A stretch of 64,000 nucleotides of DNA from Variovorax paradoxus (GTDB taxonomy: Bacteria > Pseudomonadota > Gammaproteobacteria > Burkholderiales > Burkholderiaceae_C), in the NCBI GenBank assembly GCA_016806145.1, contig CP063167.1, positions 2,042,501 through 2,106,500 of the forward strand, read 5' to 3'. Shown in pieces: positions 45,057 through 54,668 of the stretch. The notes beneath the pieces are model-generated. The model was not told the origin of the DNA and did not search any database. It saw only the letters and a program-made list of their open reading frames with translations. Position numbers and translations under genes: made by a program. Numbering within the stretch: the first letter of the stretch is position 1; each line of letters starts with the position of its first letter.

Positions 45057-46684
45057 GCGCGCAGTCCCGCGGGCGCGTTGGCGGCGGACGGCGCCGGCTT
45101 CTTCACCGCCTTGCGCCGGCCCAGGTGCCAGGCCGCCGCGCCCAATCCGACACCGAGCGCGAGCGACACGAGGTCGAAGCCCGCCACGGCCCACAGTCCC
45201 GCGCGCAGCGAATGGCCGAGGTGGGTGGCGGTCGTGAAGGCATTGAGCAGCGGGATCGCGGCGAACAGCAGCGCGCCGATCGCGAGCTGCACCCGCCACA
45301 TGCGCCGCGCCGGCCAGGCCAGGCCCGCGACGGTCGCCGCGCCCCAGGCGACGAAGAAGCAGAGGATCTCGTTCGCGCCGCGATCCTCCATGCCCACCGG
45401 CAGCAGCCGGTTGGCCCAGAAGTAGCTCGCGAAGGCGATCGGCAGCCCGGCGATCGCGCCCACGTTGAGGCCGTCGACCAGCCGCAGTCCGAAGCCGATG
45501 CGGCCCCCCTGCCTGAGCGTCTTCGCGTACTTCTGGCGTTCCTTCACGGCCCACAGCAGCAGGCCGGTCGCCACCATCAGACAGCCCGCGAGCCCCGAGA
45601 CGAAGAACAGCGCGCGCAACAGCGGGTTCGCGAAGCGCCCGATGTGCAGGCCGTAGAGCACGCCGCGCGTCTGCGCGGCCGCCTTGGGCACATCGCCCGT
45701 GGTCGAGATCAGCGCGCCGGTCACGCCATCGAACAGCATCGAGGGCTGGTCGCTCGAGAGGCCGCGGCCTTCCTGGCGCGCGATGCTGACGGTGGCGTTG
45801 GCGTCGTTGGGATGGCCGATGGCGATGCGCCCGACGGGCGCGCCGTCCCAGTGCGCACTGGCCTGCGCCAGCAGCGGTGCGATCGGCACCAGCGGCGCGG
45901 GCTGCCCCGCGGCCTTGGCATCGCGCGGGCCGCCCGCGGGGAACACCTCGGAGAAGAAGGCCTCGGTGCCGCCCTTGTCCTGGTAGGCGAGCTGCGGGCC
46001 CCACGGCATGTAGAGGAACATCAGCGTGACCAGGCCCGTGTACGTGATCATCGCGTGGTAGGGCAGCGCCAGCACCGCGGTGGCGTTGTGCGCGTCGAGC
46101 CAGGAGCGCTGGCCCTTCTTCGGCCGGAAGGTGAAGAAGTCGGCAAAGATGCGCTTGTGCGTGATCACGCCGCTCACGATCGCCACCAGCATGAACATCG
46201 CGCAGAAGCCGACGATCCAGCGCGCCCAGAGCGCGGGCATGTAGTGCAGGTCGAAATGCAGGCGGTAGAAGAATTCGCCGCCGCGCGTGGCGCGCGCGGC
46301 GGTGATGGCCTCGCCGGTGGCCGGATCGAGGGTCGCGTTCTCGAAGCGCGCGCGGCGCGGCCGCTCGCCCGGGCGGGCGGCGGCGGCGGGCGGGCCGCGC
46401 CAGAACACGCGCACCGCGGGCTCGCGCACGGTGGGCAGGGTGATGGTCCAGCTCGGGCTGTTCGGGCCGCGCTGCTGCAAGAGCCCGATGGCGCGCTCCG
46501 CGGCCTGCGCCTGCGGCACCGGCTGGCGCGCAGCCTGGTGCAGCTCGGGCTTCATCCACAGCGTGATCTCGTCGCGGAAGTAGGCGGCCGTGCCGGCGGC
46601 GAACACCAGCAGCAGCACCCAGCCCACCAGCAGGCCCGACCAGGTGTGCAGCCAGGCCATCGATTGGCGGAAGCCCTCCTTCAT
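45053..46684 (-). CDS. PepSY-associated TM protein, probable ferrisiderophore reductase
   Basis: The 543-residue inner-membrane protein has a first helix with the SMAWLHTWSGLLVGW signature and several further helices carrying histidines suited to haem ligation (FYRLHFDLHYMP, YHAMITYTG, LYGLHIGRF). A periplasmic PepSY-like part lies between. This is the family of FoxB and PiuB, which reduce siderophore-bound iron in the periplasm. It overlaps its neighbours on both sides by 4 bp within the iron operon. Confidence 0.88.
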   Translation of the reverse strand: MKEGFRQSMAWLHTWSGLLVGWVLLLVFAAGTAAYFRDEITLWMKPELHQAARQPVPQAQAAERAIGLLQQRGPNSPSWTITLPTVREPAVRVFWRGPPAAAARPGERPRRARFENATLDPATGEAITAARATRGGEFFYRLHFDLHYMPALWARWIVGFCAMFMLVAIVSGVITHKRIFADFFTFRPKKGQRSWLDAHNATAVLALPYHAMITYTGLVTLMFLYMPWGPQLAYQDKGGTEAFFSEVFPAGGPRDAKAAGQPAPLVPIAPLLAQASAHWDGAPVGRIAIGHPNDANATVSIARQEGRGLSSDQPSMLFDGVTGALISTTGDVPKAAAQTRGVLYGLHIGRFANPLLRALFFVSGLAGCLMVATGLLLWAVKERQKYAKTLRQGGRIGFGLRLVDGLNVGAIAGLPIAFASYFWANRLLPVGMEDRGANEILCFFVAWGAATVAGLAWPARRMWRVQLAIGALLFAAIPLLNAFTTATHLGHSLRAGLWAVAGFDLVSLALGVGLGAAAWHLGRRKAVKKPAPSAANAPAGLRA

Positions 46685-46971
46685 GCCGGGCTCCCCGGGT
46701 AGCGCAGCCACACCAGCGCGCCGAGCAGCAGCGCGGCCGCGGCCAGCCCCAGCCAGGCGCGCGCGGCGCTGCGGGCGGCGAACACCCACACCACCGCGCC
46801 CGCGAACACGAGGAAGGAAGCGAGCGTGCCGCCGAGCGCGGCCTCGGCGCGGCTCGCGGGCCACCACAGCGCGATGGCGGCGGCCGACAGCGCGGCCACG
46901 GCATAGCCACCGCCGATGGCGGCGACGGCACGCGAGGCAACGGCCAGGCGATGGCGGATCGGGGTGTTCAT
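46681..46971 (-). CDS. DUF3649-family membrane protein
   Basis: The 96-residue protein has about three hydrophobic helices; the first carries the segment AAIGGGYAVAALSAAAIALW. It belongs to the small membrane proteins seen between TonB receptors and PepSY proteins in iron operons. It starts 11 bp after the receptor stop and overlaps the PepSY start by 4 bp. Its exact role is unknown. Confidence 0.82.
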   Translation of the reverse strand: MNTPIRHRLAVASRAVAAIGGGYAVAALSAAAIALWWPASRAEAALGGTLASFLVFAGAVVWVFAARSAARAWLGLAAAALLLGALVWLRYPGSPA

Positions 46972-46982
46972 CGGCCGCCCCC

Positions 46983-49202
46983 TCAGAACTTCGCGCGCAG
47001 CGAGACCGTCACGTTGCGCGGCTCGCCCCAGTACACGCCGTCGTAGAAGCCGATGTTGCGGTAGTACTTCTTGTCGAAGAGGTTGTTGACGTTGAGCGCC
47101 ACCGTGAGGTTGCGGTTGAGCTCGTACGAGGCCATCACGTTGAACAGCGTGTAGCCGGGCTGCCGCATCTCGGCCTTGGAGGTGGTGCCGGGCCGGTTGT
47201 ACCAGGACAGGTTGGTGGTCGCGCTCTGCACGCTCACGCTGCCGCCGAGCGTCAGCCCCTGCAGCGCGCCGCCCAGCCGGTAGGCGGTCGACAGCCGCAG
47301 CAGGTGGCGCGGCGGGATCGGCACCGAGCAGCTGCAGGCCGGCCGGTCCACGCTCATGTAGGTGTAGCCGGCCGTGAGGTTCCAGGCCGGCGTGAGCTGG
47401 CCCGAGACCTCGGCCTCGACGCCGCGCGCGATGGTGCCGGTGCCGTCGGTGACATAGGCCGAACTGCCGTCGGCCAGCGTGAAGCCCGCGGGCACCGAGG
47501 TGTCGAGCGTGGCGACGTTCTCCTTCTTGGTGCGGAAGACCGCGCCCGAGACGTTGAGCCGGCCCTCCAGCAGCTCGCCCTTGATGCCGGCCTCGATGTT
47601 GGTGCCGGTGGCCGGGTCGACGAAGTTGTTGTTCCTGTCCTTGTACGACTGCGGTGCGAACACGTCGGTGTAGCTCGCGTAGGCCGACCAGCGGTCGTCG
47701 ATGTCGTAGACGATGCCCGCGTACGGCGTGACCTCGTTCTTGTGGCGCGAGATGCCGCTGAAGCCGTTGTAGACGCCGGCCGTGCTGTAGCTGTTGGTGC
47801 GCGTGGTGTAGTTGCTCACGCGCGCCCCGACGATCACCGTCAGCGGATCGGCCAGGCTGAAGCGGCCCGCGACATAGCCGCCGCCCAGGCGCGTGTGGCC
47901 CAGCGTGTAGGCGCCGGTGCGCACCGCGACCGGCTGCGGCAGGTCGCCGTTCCAGGTGTGATAGTTGGGCACCGTGGCCGAGTAGGGATAAGTGACGCGC
48001 GCGGCCGGCGTGTCGCTCTCGCGCCAGTCGCCGTTCCAGCCCGCGATCAGCTCGTGCTTGCGGCCCAGGAAGCTGACCGGGCCCGACACGTGGAGATCGA
48101 GGTTGTCGCGCGTCTCCTTGGCCCAGCCCACGCCCGACCACAGCGACAGCCCGCCGCCGGTGGCGGGATTGGGATAGCCGCTGCCCGCGTAGACCACGCT
48201 GCGGTCGACCTCGCTCTCGGTGCGCGCCAGGCCCAGTCTGGCGCGCCAGCCATTGTCGAAGCGGTGCTCGAGCGAGGCGAAGGCGGTGCTCTGCTTCTTG
48301 TCCCAGCCGCTCCACGGCGTGGTGATGCTGAAGTTGCGCGGCAGGTTGGCCAGCGTGCCGTTGGAGTTCCAGTAGGGCACCGCGCCCCAGGTCGCGCCGC
48401 GCGGCTTGTTGTCCTGCAGATCGAAGCCGGCCGTGAGCAGCGTCGAGGACGTGAGGTCGGCCTCGATCGAGACCATGCCGAGCTTCTTCTTCTCGCGGTA
48501 GTAGTCCATGAAGGACTTGCGGTCGGAGTCGGCGAACACGAAGCGGCCGCGCACGCTGCCGCTCGCGTTGAGCGGGCCCGCGATGTCGACATCGGCGCGG
48601 CGCAGGTCCCAGCGGCCCAGCGTGAGGCCGGCGCTGGCCTGGAACTCGCGCGTCGGGCGCTTGCGGATGAAGTTGATGGTGGCGGAAGGATCGCCGGTGC
48701 CGCCCATCAGGCCGTTGGCGCCGCGCACGATCTCGATGCGGTCGTACAGCGCGGTGTCGGTCAGCGGGCTGTTGCTGCCGCGGGACATGCCGTCGATCTG
48801 GAAGTTGTCGATCGAGAAGCCGCGCGCATAGAAGCCGGTGCGCTCGCTGTCGAGTTCGTTGACCGTGATGCCGGTCGACTGCGCGAGCACGTCGGCCACG
48901 GTGCGCAGGCCCTGGTCGTCCATCTGCTGGCGCGTGACCACGCTGACCGACTGCGGCGTCTCGCGCGGGCTCATGTCGAGCCGGGTCGCGGTGCCGGCCG
49001 CGCGCGCGGTGTAGGAGCCGCTGCCCTCGGTGCGGCTGTCGCGGTCGGCGGTCACGGTGATGGCGCCGAGTGCGCGGGTTTCGGCGGCCTTGGCAGGCGC
49101 GGCGGTCTCGGGCGCGGCCTGCTGCGCGGCGGCGGACAGGCTGCAGAGCAGGGCCGCGAGGGCCAGGGGCGAGGGACGGAAGCGGGGAGCGTGATGTGGC
49201 AT
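46983..49202 (-). CDS. TonB-dependent siderophore receptor (without STN domain)
   Basis: The 739-residue receptor has a signal peptide, a TonB-box region near GAITVTADRD, a plug with RETPQSVSVVTRQQMDDQG and ERTGFYARGFSIDNFQIDGM, and a barrel ending in SLRAKF with terminal Phe. It would import ferric siderophores. It is the fourth gene of the fecI-led operon, 101 bp after a second receptor that has a signalling domain. No separate Fur box was seen before it. Confidence 0.94.
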   Translation of the reverse strand: MPHHAPRFRPSPLALAALLCSLSAAAQQAAPETAAPAKAAETRALGAITVTADRDSRTEGSGSYTARAAGTATRLDMSPRETPQSVSVVTRQQMDDQGLRTVADVLAQSTGITVNELDSERTGFYARGFSIDNFQIDGMSRGSNSPLTDTALYDRIEIVRGANGLMGGTGDPSATINFIRKRPTREFQASAGLTLGRWDLRRADVDIAGPLNASGSVRGRFVFADSDRKSFMDYYREKKKLGMVSIEADLTSSTLLTAGFDLQDNKPRGATWGAVPYWNSNGTLANLPRNFSITTPWSGWDKKQSTAFASLEHRFDNGWRARLGLARTESEVDRSVVYAGSGYPNPATGGGLSLWSGVGWAKETRDNLDLHVSGPVSFLGRKHELIAGWNGDWRESDTPAARVTYPYSATVPNYHTWNGDLPQPVAVRTGAYTLGHTRLGGGYVAGRFSLADPLTVIVGARVSNYTTRTNSYSTAGVYNGFSGISRHKNEVTPYAGIVYDIDDRWSAYASYTDVFAPQSYKDRNNNFVDPATGTNIEAGIKGELLEGRLNVSGAVFRTKKENVATLDTSVPAGFTLADGSSAYVTDGTGTIARGVEAEVSGQLTPAWNLTAGYTYMSVDRPACSCSVPIPPRHLLRLSTAYRLGGALQGLTLGGSVSVQSATTNLSWYNRPGTTSKAEMRQPGYTLFNVMASYELNRNLTVALNVNNLFDKKYYRNIGFYDGVYWGEPRNVTVSLRAKF

Positions 49203-49216
49203 GGGAATCCGGAAAG

Positions 49217-49232
49217 GGCGTCGCGCGACGCC
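49217..49232. repeat. Perfect palindrome between the two receptor genes
   Basis: GGCGTCGCGCGACGCC is a 16-bp palindrome in the 101-bp gap. A second stem, GGCGCC-N7-GGCGCC, follows about 25 bp further on. As RNA both fold strongly and could tune expression between the two receptors by stabilising or ending the transcript. Confidence 0.45.
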
Positions 49233-49303
49233 GGTTGCCGTGGAAGGGAATGGCTGGCGCCGCCCGCCGGCGCCGAGGCCGGGGGGCGATCTGGCTCGAA
49301 GGA

Positions 49304-51739
49304 TCAGTAGGTGCCGCGCAGCGTGACCGTGAGGTTGCGCGGTGCGCCGTAGAAGCTGGTGGTGGTGCTCGTGTGGTAGCGCTTGTCGAACACGTTGTTG
49401 AGCGCCACCGCCAGGCTGAGCTGGCGCGAGATCTGGTAGCGCGCCATCAGGTCGAGCGTGGCGTAGCTGCCCTGCGTGAAGGTGGCCGAGCCGCTCGGGC
49501 CCAGGTTCCGGCTGTAGCTCGCGCTCTGCCAGTTGAGCCCGCCGCCCACGGTGAGGCCGTTGCCGATGCCCGCGATGCGGTAGCTGGTGAACAGCTTGAG
49601 CAGGTTCTTCGGCACCTGCGTGTTCAGGCGCGCGCCGGCCGCGTCGCGCGACACGCTGTGCGAATAGCCGGCGCCGATCTGCCAGTCGGGCGCGAGCTCG
49701 CCCGCGGCCTCGAGTTCGTAGCCGCGCGTGGTCGTGCCCTGCGCCGCGCGGTAGGCGGCCGAGCCGTCGGGCGCGAACTGGTTGTCCAGCCGCACCGCGA
49801 GGTTGTCCTGCCTGACCTCGAACGCGGCCGCGCCGAGGTTCAGGCGCTCGTCGAGCAGCGCGCCCTTGATGCCGATCTCGTAGGCCTTGCCCTCGAGCGG
49901 ATCGAGGTAGTCGCCGGCGAGCGCCTTGTTGGTCTGCGGCTTGAAGATGTCGGTGTAGCTCGCATAGGCCGACCACTGCCTGCTGAAGTCCCACACCACG
50001 CCGGCATAGGGCGTGACCACGTCCTTCTCGCTGCGCTCGCCGAAGGTGGCGCTGCCCTGGAAAGGCACGCGGCGCGTGCGCTCGGTCCAGCGGCTCACGC
50101 GCGTGCCGAGGATCACCGACAGCGTGTCGGTCGGGCGCAGGCGCGCGGTGGCATAGGCGCCGGTCTGGTTGGTCGCGGTCTGCGAGCTGCCGGTGCGCGG
50201 ATTGAAGGGCTCCGCCGGCCAGTCGCCGTTCCAGAGGTAGAAGTTCGGGATCGAAGCGTCGTAGCCCGGGATGGTCCAGTTGGCGTAGGTGGGTGGGCTG
50301 TCCTTGGTGCGCGAGATGTTGTAGCCCACCACCAGCTCGTGCTTGCGCCCGAACAGCTCGAAGGGCCCGCTGGCGTAGATGTCGGCCGCGTTCTGCAGCG
50401 GTTGCGAATTCCAGCGCGTGGCCCACAGGCCCAGGCCGGCGCCGCTCGCGCGGTTGACGTAGCCGCGCAGCGCATAGCCGATCACGTCGTCGTAGCCGCG
50501 GCGCGACTGGTTGAAGCTCGCATGCAGGGCCCAGCCGTTGTCGAAGCGGTGGTCGAGCGCGGCGAAGAACTGGCGCTGGTCCTGGTACGAACGTGCCCAG
50601 CTCGCGGCCGCGCTCTGTGAGCGCGCGAAGTTGGCGAGCGAGCCATCGCTGAAGTACAGCGGCAGGCCGCTGCGCGCGGTGCCGTCGTTGTGGTGCTGCT
50701 GCAGCTCGACGCCGGCGGTCAGTCGCGTGGCCGGCGTGAGGTCGGCCTCGACGATGCCGTAGAAGAGCTTCTTGCGCTCCGAATAGCGGTCGATCCACGA
50801 GTCGCCGTCCTGCGCGGCGGCCACGATGCGCGCGCGCAGCGTGTTGGCCTCGTTGAGCGGGCCGCCGATGTCGACCTCGCCGCGGAAGGTGTTCCACGAG
50901 CCGGCGCTCAGCGCGGCGCTGGCGCGGAAGTCCTGCGTCGGCCGCTTGCGCACCAGGTTGATGGTGGCCGCCGGCGTGCCCACGCCGTTGAGCAGGCCGG
51001 TCGCGCCGCGGATCACCTCGACCCGGTCGTAGAAGGCGAGGTCGCCGGTCTGCGTGAGCCAGCTGCCGGTCTGCGGGATGCCGTCGACCTGGTAGTTCTC
51101 GACCACGAAGCCGCGCGCGTAGACGCTGTTGGCATCGGTGCCCGCGTTGCCGCTCTGGATGAAGCTCAGGCCCGGCGTCTGGCGCAGCACGTCGGCGACC
51201 TGCGTGATGCCCTGGTCCTGCATGCGCTCGCGCGTGATCACGGTGACCGACTGCGGCGTCTCGCGCAGCGTCATCGGCAGCCGCGTCGTGCTGGTGAGCG
51301 GGGCATCGGTGGTGTAGGAGCCGCTGCCCTCGGTCACGGTGTCGCGCGAGGCGTTGACCTGGATCGCGCCCAAGGTCGCGCCCGCGGGCACGGCCGCCTC
51401 GGGCGGTGCCGATGAAGGTGCCGCGGCGCGCAGCGCATAGCCGCCGTTCGGGTCGCGCACCGCCTGCAGCCCGCTGCCCGCGAGCAGCCGCTGCAGCGCC
51501 TCGTGGGGCGTGTAGCGGCCCTGCAGCGCGGGCGCCTGCTTGCCGCGCACGGCCGCGGCGTCGACGCCGACGATCAGCCCCGTGCGTACCGCGAGGGCCG
51601 TGAGCGCGCCGCCCAGCGGCTGCGCCGGCTGCTGCCAGTCGATGGGTGCGTCGACGGCCTGGGCATGGATCGGGGCCGTGGCGGCGCAGAACAGCAGCGC
51701 CACGGCGGTCAGCCGCGGCGCGTTCCAGCGGTGGTTCAT
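49304..51739 (-). CDS. TonB-dependent transducer receptor with STN signalling domain
   Basis: The 811-residue receptor has a signal peptide and an N-terminal STN domain (about residues 30-105, IDWQQPAQPLGGALTALAVR to LLAGSGLQAVRD). A plug (RETPQSVTVITRERMQDQG) and barrel ending in TLRGTY follow. The STN domain marks receptors that pass the ligand signal to a FecR-type anti-sigma factor. FecR and FecI genes lie just upstream in the same operon, so this receptor should both import a siderophore and switch on its own operon. Confidence 0.94.
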   Translation of the reverse strand: MNHRWNAPRLTAVALLFCAATAPIHAQAVDAPIDWQQPAQPLGGALTALAVRTGLIVGVDAAAVRGKQAPALQGRYTPHEALQRLLAGSGLQAVRDPNGGYALRAAAPSSAPPEAAVPAGATLGAIQVNASRDTVTEGSGSYTTDAPLTSTTRLPMTLRETPQSVTVITRERMQDQGITQVADVLRQTPGLSFIQSGNAGTDANSVYARGFVVENYQVDGIPQTGSWLTQTGDLAFYDRVEVIRGATGLLNGVGTPAATINLVRKRPTQDFRASAALSAGSWNTFRGEVDIGGPLNEANTLRARIVAAAQDGDSWIDRYSERKKLFYGIVEADLTPATRLTAGVELQQHHNDGTARSGLPLYFSDGSLANFARSQSAAASWARSYQDQRQFFAALDHRFDNGWALHASFNQSRRGYDDVIGYALRGYVNRASGAGLGLWATRWNSQPLQNAADIYASGPFELFGRKHELVVGYNISRTKDSPPTYANWTIPGYDASIPNFYLWNGDWPAEPFNPRTGSSQTATNQTGAYATARLRPTDTLSVILGTRVSRWTERTRRVPFQGSATFGERSEKDVVTPYAGVVWDFSRQWSAYASYTDIFKPQTNKALAGDYLDPLEGKAYEIGIKGALLDERLNLGAAAFEVRQDNLAVRLDNQFAPDGSAAYRAAQGTTTRGYELEAAGELAPDWQIGAGYSHSVSRDAAGARLNTQVPKNLLKLFTSYRIAGIGNGLTVGGGLNWQSASYSRNLGPSGSATFTQGSYATLDLMARYQISRQLSLAVALNNVFDKRYHTSTTTSFYGAPRNLTVTLRGTY

Positions 51740-51834
51740 GTCAACCTCTTGTCATTGGTGTGTGGCTCTTTCCACCTATGACAAGCGAGCGCCGGAATCG
51801 GGTAGGGGCGGCGCGTTTTTTTTGGGGCGATCCC

Positions 51835-52782
51835 TCACCGCGCGGGGCCGGCCGCGCTCACGCGCACCAGCCAGGGCGACACGCGCAGCACCCGCAGCGG
51901 CAGGCTGGCGCCGAGCAGCTCGAGCGCCGCGTCGCTCTGCGCGGTCGGCAGCACGCCGGTGAAGCGCAGGTCCTGCAGGGCGGGGTCGTCGGCGAGCAGC
52001 AGGCCGGGGCGATAGCGCGCGAGCTCGCGCAGCACCTCGGGCAGCGGTGCATCGTCGAACACCAGCCGGCCCTGTTGCCAGGCCAGCGCATTGGCCGTGC
52101 TCGCGGCGGGTGGGCGCGTGATGCCCTGGCCGTCGAAGCGCAGCTGCTCGCCGGCGCCGAGCTCGACGGCCTCGCCGTCGGCGGCCCGCGGGCTGATGCG
52201 CACGCGCGATTCGGTGACGGTGACCAGCGTGTCCTCGTCGTCGCGCCGCACGGCATAGCGCGTGCCCAAGGCGCGCACGCTGCCGTCGCGGTCGAGCACC
52301 TCGAACGGGGCGGCGGCCTTCGCCACCTCGACGTAGACCTCGCCGCGCAGCAGGCGCAACTGGCGCACCTCGCCGGAGAGATCGATGTCGACGGCGCTGT
52401 CGCCGTTCATGACCAGCCGGCTGCCGTCGGCGAGCGTGAGCCGGCGCAGCTCGCCGATGCCCGTGCGCTGGTCGGCCGCCCATTCGCGCCAGGGCAGCGC
52501 CCAGGCGCCGAGCAGCAGCACCGGCACCAGCGCCAGCAGGCCGAGCGCGCGGCGCGCATGCGGCGTGCGCCGCCGCGTCGTCGGCACCGCGCCGGCGACC
52601 GGCGTCTGCGGCGTGACCGCGCCCCACAGCTCGCGCATCTCGGCGAGCAGTCGGGCGTGGCTCGGATGTTCGGCGCACCAGGCCTCGCAGGCGGCGCGCG
52701 TGGCGTCGTCGACCTCCTCGTCGGACAGCCGGACGACCCAGTCGGCGGCCTGCGCGCGGCTGCGTTGCTCCGCCGCGTTCAT
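51835..52782 (-). CDS. fecR: FecR-family anti-sigma factor/signal transducer
   Basis: The 315-residue protein has an N-terminal cytosolic domain with DWVVRLSDEEVDDATRAACE and WCAEHPSHARLL, one transmembrane helix (about residues 79-97, LGLLALVPVLLLGAWALPW) and a periplasmic FecR domain (TLADGSRLVMNGDSAVDIDL). The C-terminal part contains a short STN-like repeat. It would hold the sigma factor and relay the signal from the STN receptor. Its ATG overlaps the fecI stop by 4 bp. Confidence 0.92.
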   Translation of the reverse strand: MNAAEQRSRAQAADWVVRLSDEEVDDATRAACEAWCAEHPSHARLLAEMRELWGAVTPQTPVAGAVPTTRRRTPHARRALGLLALVPVLLLGAWALPWREWAADQRTGIGELRRLTLADGSRLVMNGDSAVDIDLSGEVRQLRLLRGEVYVEVAKAAAPFEVLDRDGSVRALGTRYAVRRDDEDTLVTVTESRVRISPRAADGEAVELGAGEQLRFDGQGITRPPAASTANALAWQQGRLVFDDAPLPEVLRELARYRPGLLLADDPALQDLRFTGVLPTAQSDAALELLGASLPLRVLRVSPWLVRVSAAGPAR

Positions 52783-53294
52783 GCCGCGACGGCGGCGGCC
52801 ATGCGGCTGTGGCAGTGCAGCAGCACCTTCGCGAGGTACTGCTTCACGCGGGTTTCCGACACGCCGAGCTGGGTCGCGATCTCGCGATAGGACTGGCCGT
52901 CGACGCGCGCCAGGATGAAGGCGGTGCGGCTCTTCTCGTCGAGCTCGTCGGCCAGCAGCGCGAGCACCTGGCCCAGCAGCTCGCGGCGCGAGGCCGCGTC
53001 CTCGGCGCTCGGCGCGAGATCGTCCTCGGCCAGCAGCGCCACGGTGCGCAGCACCTCGTTCTCGACCGTCAGGCGCCGGAAGCGGTTGATCATCAGCCGG
53101 CTCGCGACCACCTGCAGATAGGCGCGCGGCTGGCGCAGCACCGGCGCGGCCGGCTGCTCGAGGATGTTCACGAAGGTGTCGTGGCTCAGGTCCGCGGCGG
53201 TGAAGCCGCAGCGCAGGCGGCCGAGCAGCCAGCCGCGCAGCCAGCCATGGTGCGCTGCGTAGAGCTCGCGGATTTCAGGGTGAGAGGAAGACAC
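52779..53294 (-). CDS. fecI: FecI-like ECF sigma factor
   Basis: The 171-residue protein has the two sigma-70 regions of ECF factors: region 2 with LSHDTFVNILEQP and PRAYLQVVASRLMINRFRR, and region 4 with ILARVDGQSYREIATQLGVS and TRVKQYLAKVLLHC. It is the first gene of the iron operon, with a Fur box 36 bp upstream of its start. It should direct transcription of the receptor genes in response to the FecR/STN signal. Confidence 0.94.
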   Translation of the reverse strand: MSSSHPEIRELYAAHHGWLRGWLLGRLRCGFTAADLSHDTFVNILEQPAAPVLRQPRAYLQVVASRLMINRFRRLTVENEVLRTVALLAEDDLAPSAEDAASRRELLGQVLALLADELDEKSRTAFILARVDGQSYREIATQLGVSETRVKQYLAKVLLHCHSRMAAAVAA

Positions 53295-53330
53295 GGCGCG
53301 CGATCCCGGACAGCTGATGGTGCGATTGGA

Positions 53331-53351
53331 TAGTGAGAACGATTCTCATTG
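53331..53351. promoter_or_regulatory. Fur box upstream of fecI
   Basis: TAGTGAGAACGATTCTCATTG holds the perfect inverted repeat TGAGAA-CGA-TTCTCA. It lies 36 bp upstream of the leftward fecI start and about 115 bp upstream of the rightward macA start. It should repress the fecI operon when iron is plentiful. Confidence 0.8.
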
Positions 53352-53465
53352 TAGTGCCAACTTTTTCACTATCCGCCTTCCGCCCGTGCTGCCGGACTAC
53401 CCGTTTCCGCACTTCGCGCGTCATGCCGGTATGAGAGCAATTTCGCAACCGGGGCGCTGACCGCG

Positions 53466-54668
53466 ATGGCGCACGAAGAAGACATCCCGAAGCCGCGCCG
53501 CCTGCGCTGGCTGCTGGCCGGCGCGGCCGTCGCGCTGCTGGCCGGCCTCGCGCTGGCCTGGCAGGGCCGCGAGACCGGCGGCTACGAAACCGCCGTCATC
53601 GCGCGCGGCGACATCGAGGCCAGCGTGAGCGCGATCGGCACCCTGCAGCCGCGCAGCTACGTCGACGTGGGCGCGCAGGTGTCGGGCCAGATCCGGCGCC
53701 TGCACGTGCGGCCCGGCGACGACGTGAAGCAGGGCCAGCCGTTGGTGGAGATCGATCCCACCGTGCAGCAGGCCACCGTGGACGCCAACCGCGCCGAGCT
53801 GGCCGGGCTCGAGGCGCAGCTCGCCGAGCAGCAGGCGCTGCACCGCCAGGCGCTGCGCCAGCATGCGCGCCAAGAGCAGATGGCGCGCGCCAGCGCGACG
53901 CGCGAGGAGGACGTGGAGGCGGCCGAGACCGCGCTGGCCACCGCCGCGGCGCGCATCGCGCGCCTGAAGGCGCAGATCGAGCAGGCGCGTTCCACCCTCA
54001 AGGGCAACCAGGCCCAGCTCGGCTACACCCGCATCGACGCGCCGATGACCGGCACCGTGGTGTCGGTCGAGGCGCGCGTGGGCCAGACCCTCAACGCCAC
54101 CTACCAGACGCCCAACGTGCTGCGCGTGGCCGACCTGTCGGCCATGACGGTGTGGACCGAGGTCTCCGAGGCCGACGTGCGGCGCGTGAAGACCGGCATG
54201 CCGGTGCACTTCACCACGCTGGGCGGGCAGGGCGGGGCCGAGGGCCGCCGCCGCTGGAGCGGCAGCGTGCGCCAGGTGCTGCCCGCACCGCCGGTGCCCG
54301 AGGGCAAGAGCGCCGGCACCGCGCTCGCGCCGTCGACCAGCAAGGTGATCCTCTACACCGTGCTGTTCGACGTCGACAACGCCGACGGCGAACTGATGCC
54401 GCAGATGACGGCGCAGGTCACTTTCGTCACGGCCGCGGCCAGGAACGTGCTGACCGCGCCGCTGCCGGCGCTGCGCCCGGTGGCCGGCAAGCCCGGCCGC
54501 TACACCGCGCGCGTGCTCGCTGCCGACGGCCGGCCGCAGGAGCGCCAGGTGCGCATCGGCGTGCGCGACCGCCTGCGCGCCGAGGTGCTCGAGGGCCTGG
54601 CCGAGGGCGACCGGCTGATCACCGCCGACCCCGCGCCCGCCTCGGGCCCGCGGCGCTTCCAGCTGTGA
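53466..54668 (+). CDS. macA: MacA-like periplasmic adaptor (HlyD family)
   Basis: The 400-residue protein has one N-terminal membrane helix (about residues 15-32) and the adaptor-fold order. A lipoyl half ([20 protein letters not shown]) is followed by a long coiled-coil hairpin (about 95-180), a second lipoyl half ([20 protein letters not shown]) and beta-barrel domains. It would link the MacB pump to an outer-membrane channel. The macB start overlaps its stop by 4 bp. The fecI operon lies divergent upstream, so co-regulation by iron is possible but unproven. Confidence 0.92.
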   Translation: MAHEEDIPKPRRLRWLLAGAAVALLAGLALAWQGRETGGYETAVIARGDIEASVSAIGTLQPRSYVDVGAQVSGQIRRLHVRPGDDVKQGQPLVEIDPTVQQATVDANRAELAGLEAQLAEQQALHRQALRQHARQEQMARASATREEDVEAAETALATAAARIARLKAQIEQARSTLKGNQAQLGYTRIDAPMTGTVVSVEARVGQTLNATYQTPNVLRVADLSAMTVWTEVSEADVRRVKTGMPVHFTTLGGQGGAEGRRRWSGSVRQVLPAPPVPEGKSAGTALAPSTSKVILYTVLFDVDNADGELMPQMTAQVTFVTAAARNVLTAPLPALRPVAGKPGRYTARVLAADGRPQERQVRIGVRDRLRAEVLEGLAEGDRLITADPAPASGPRRFQL

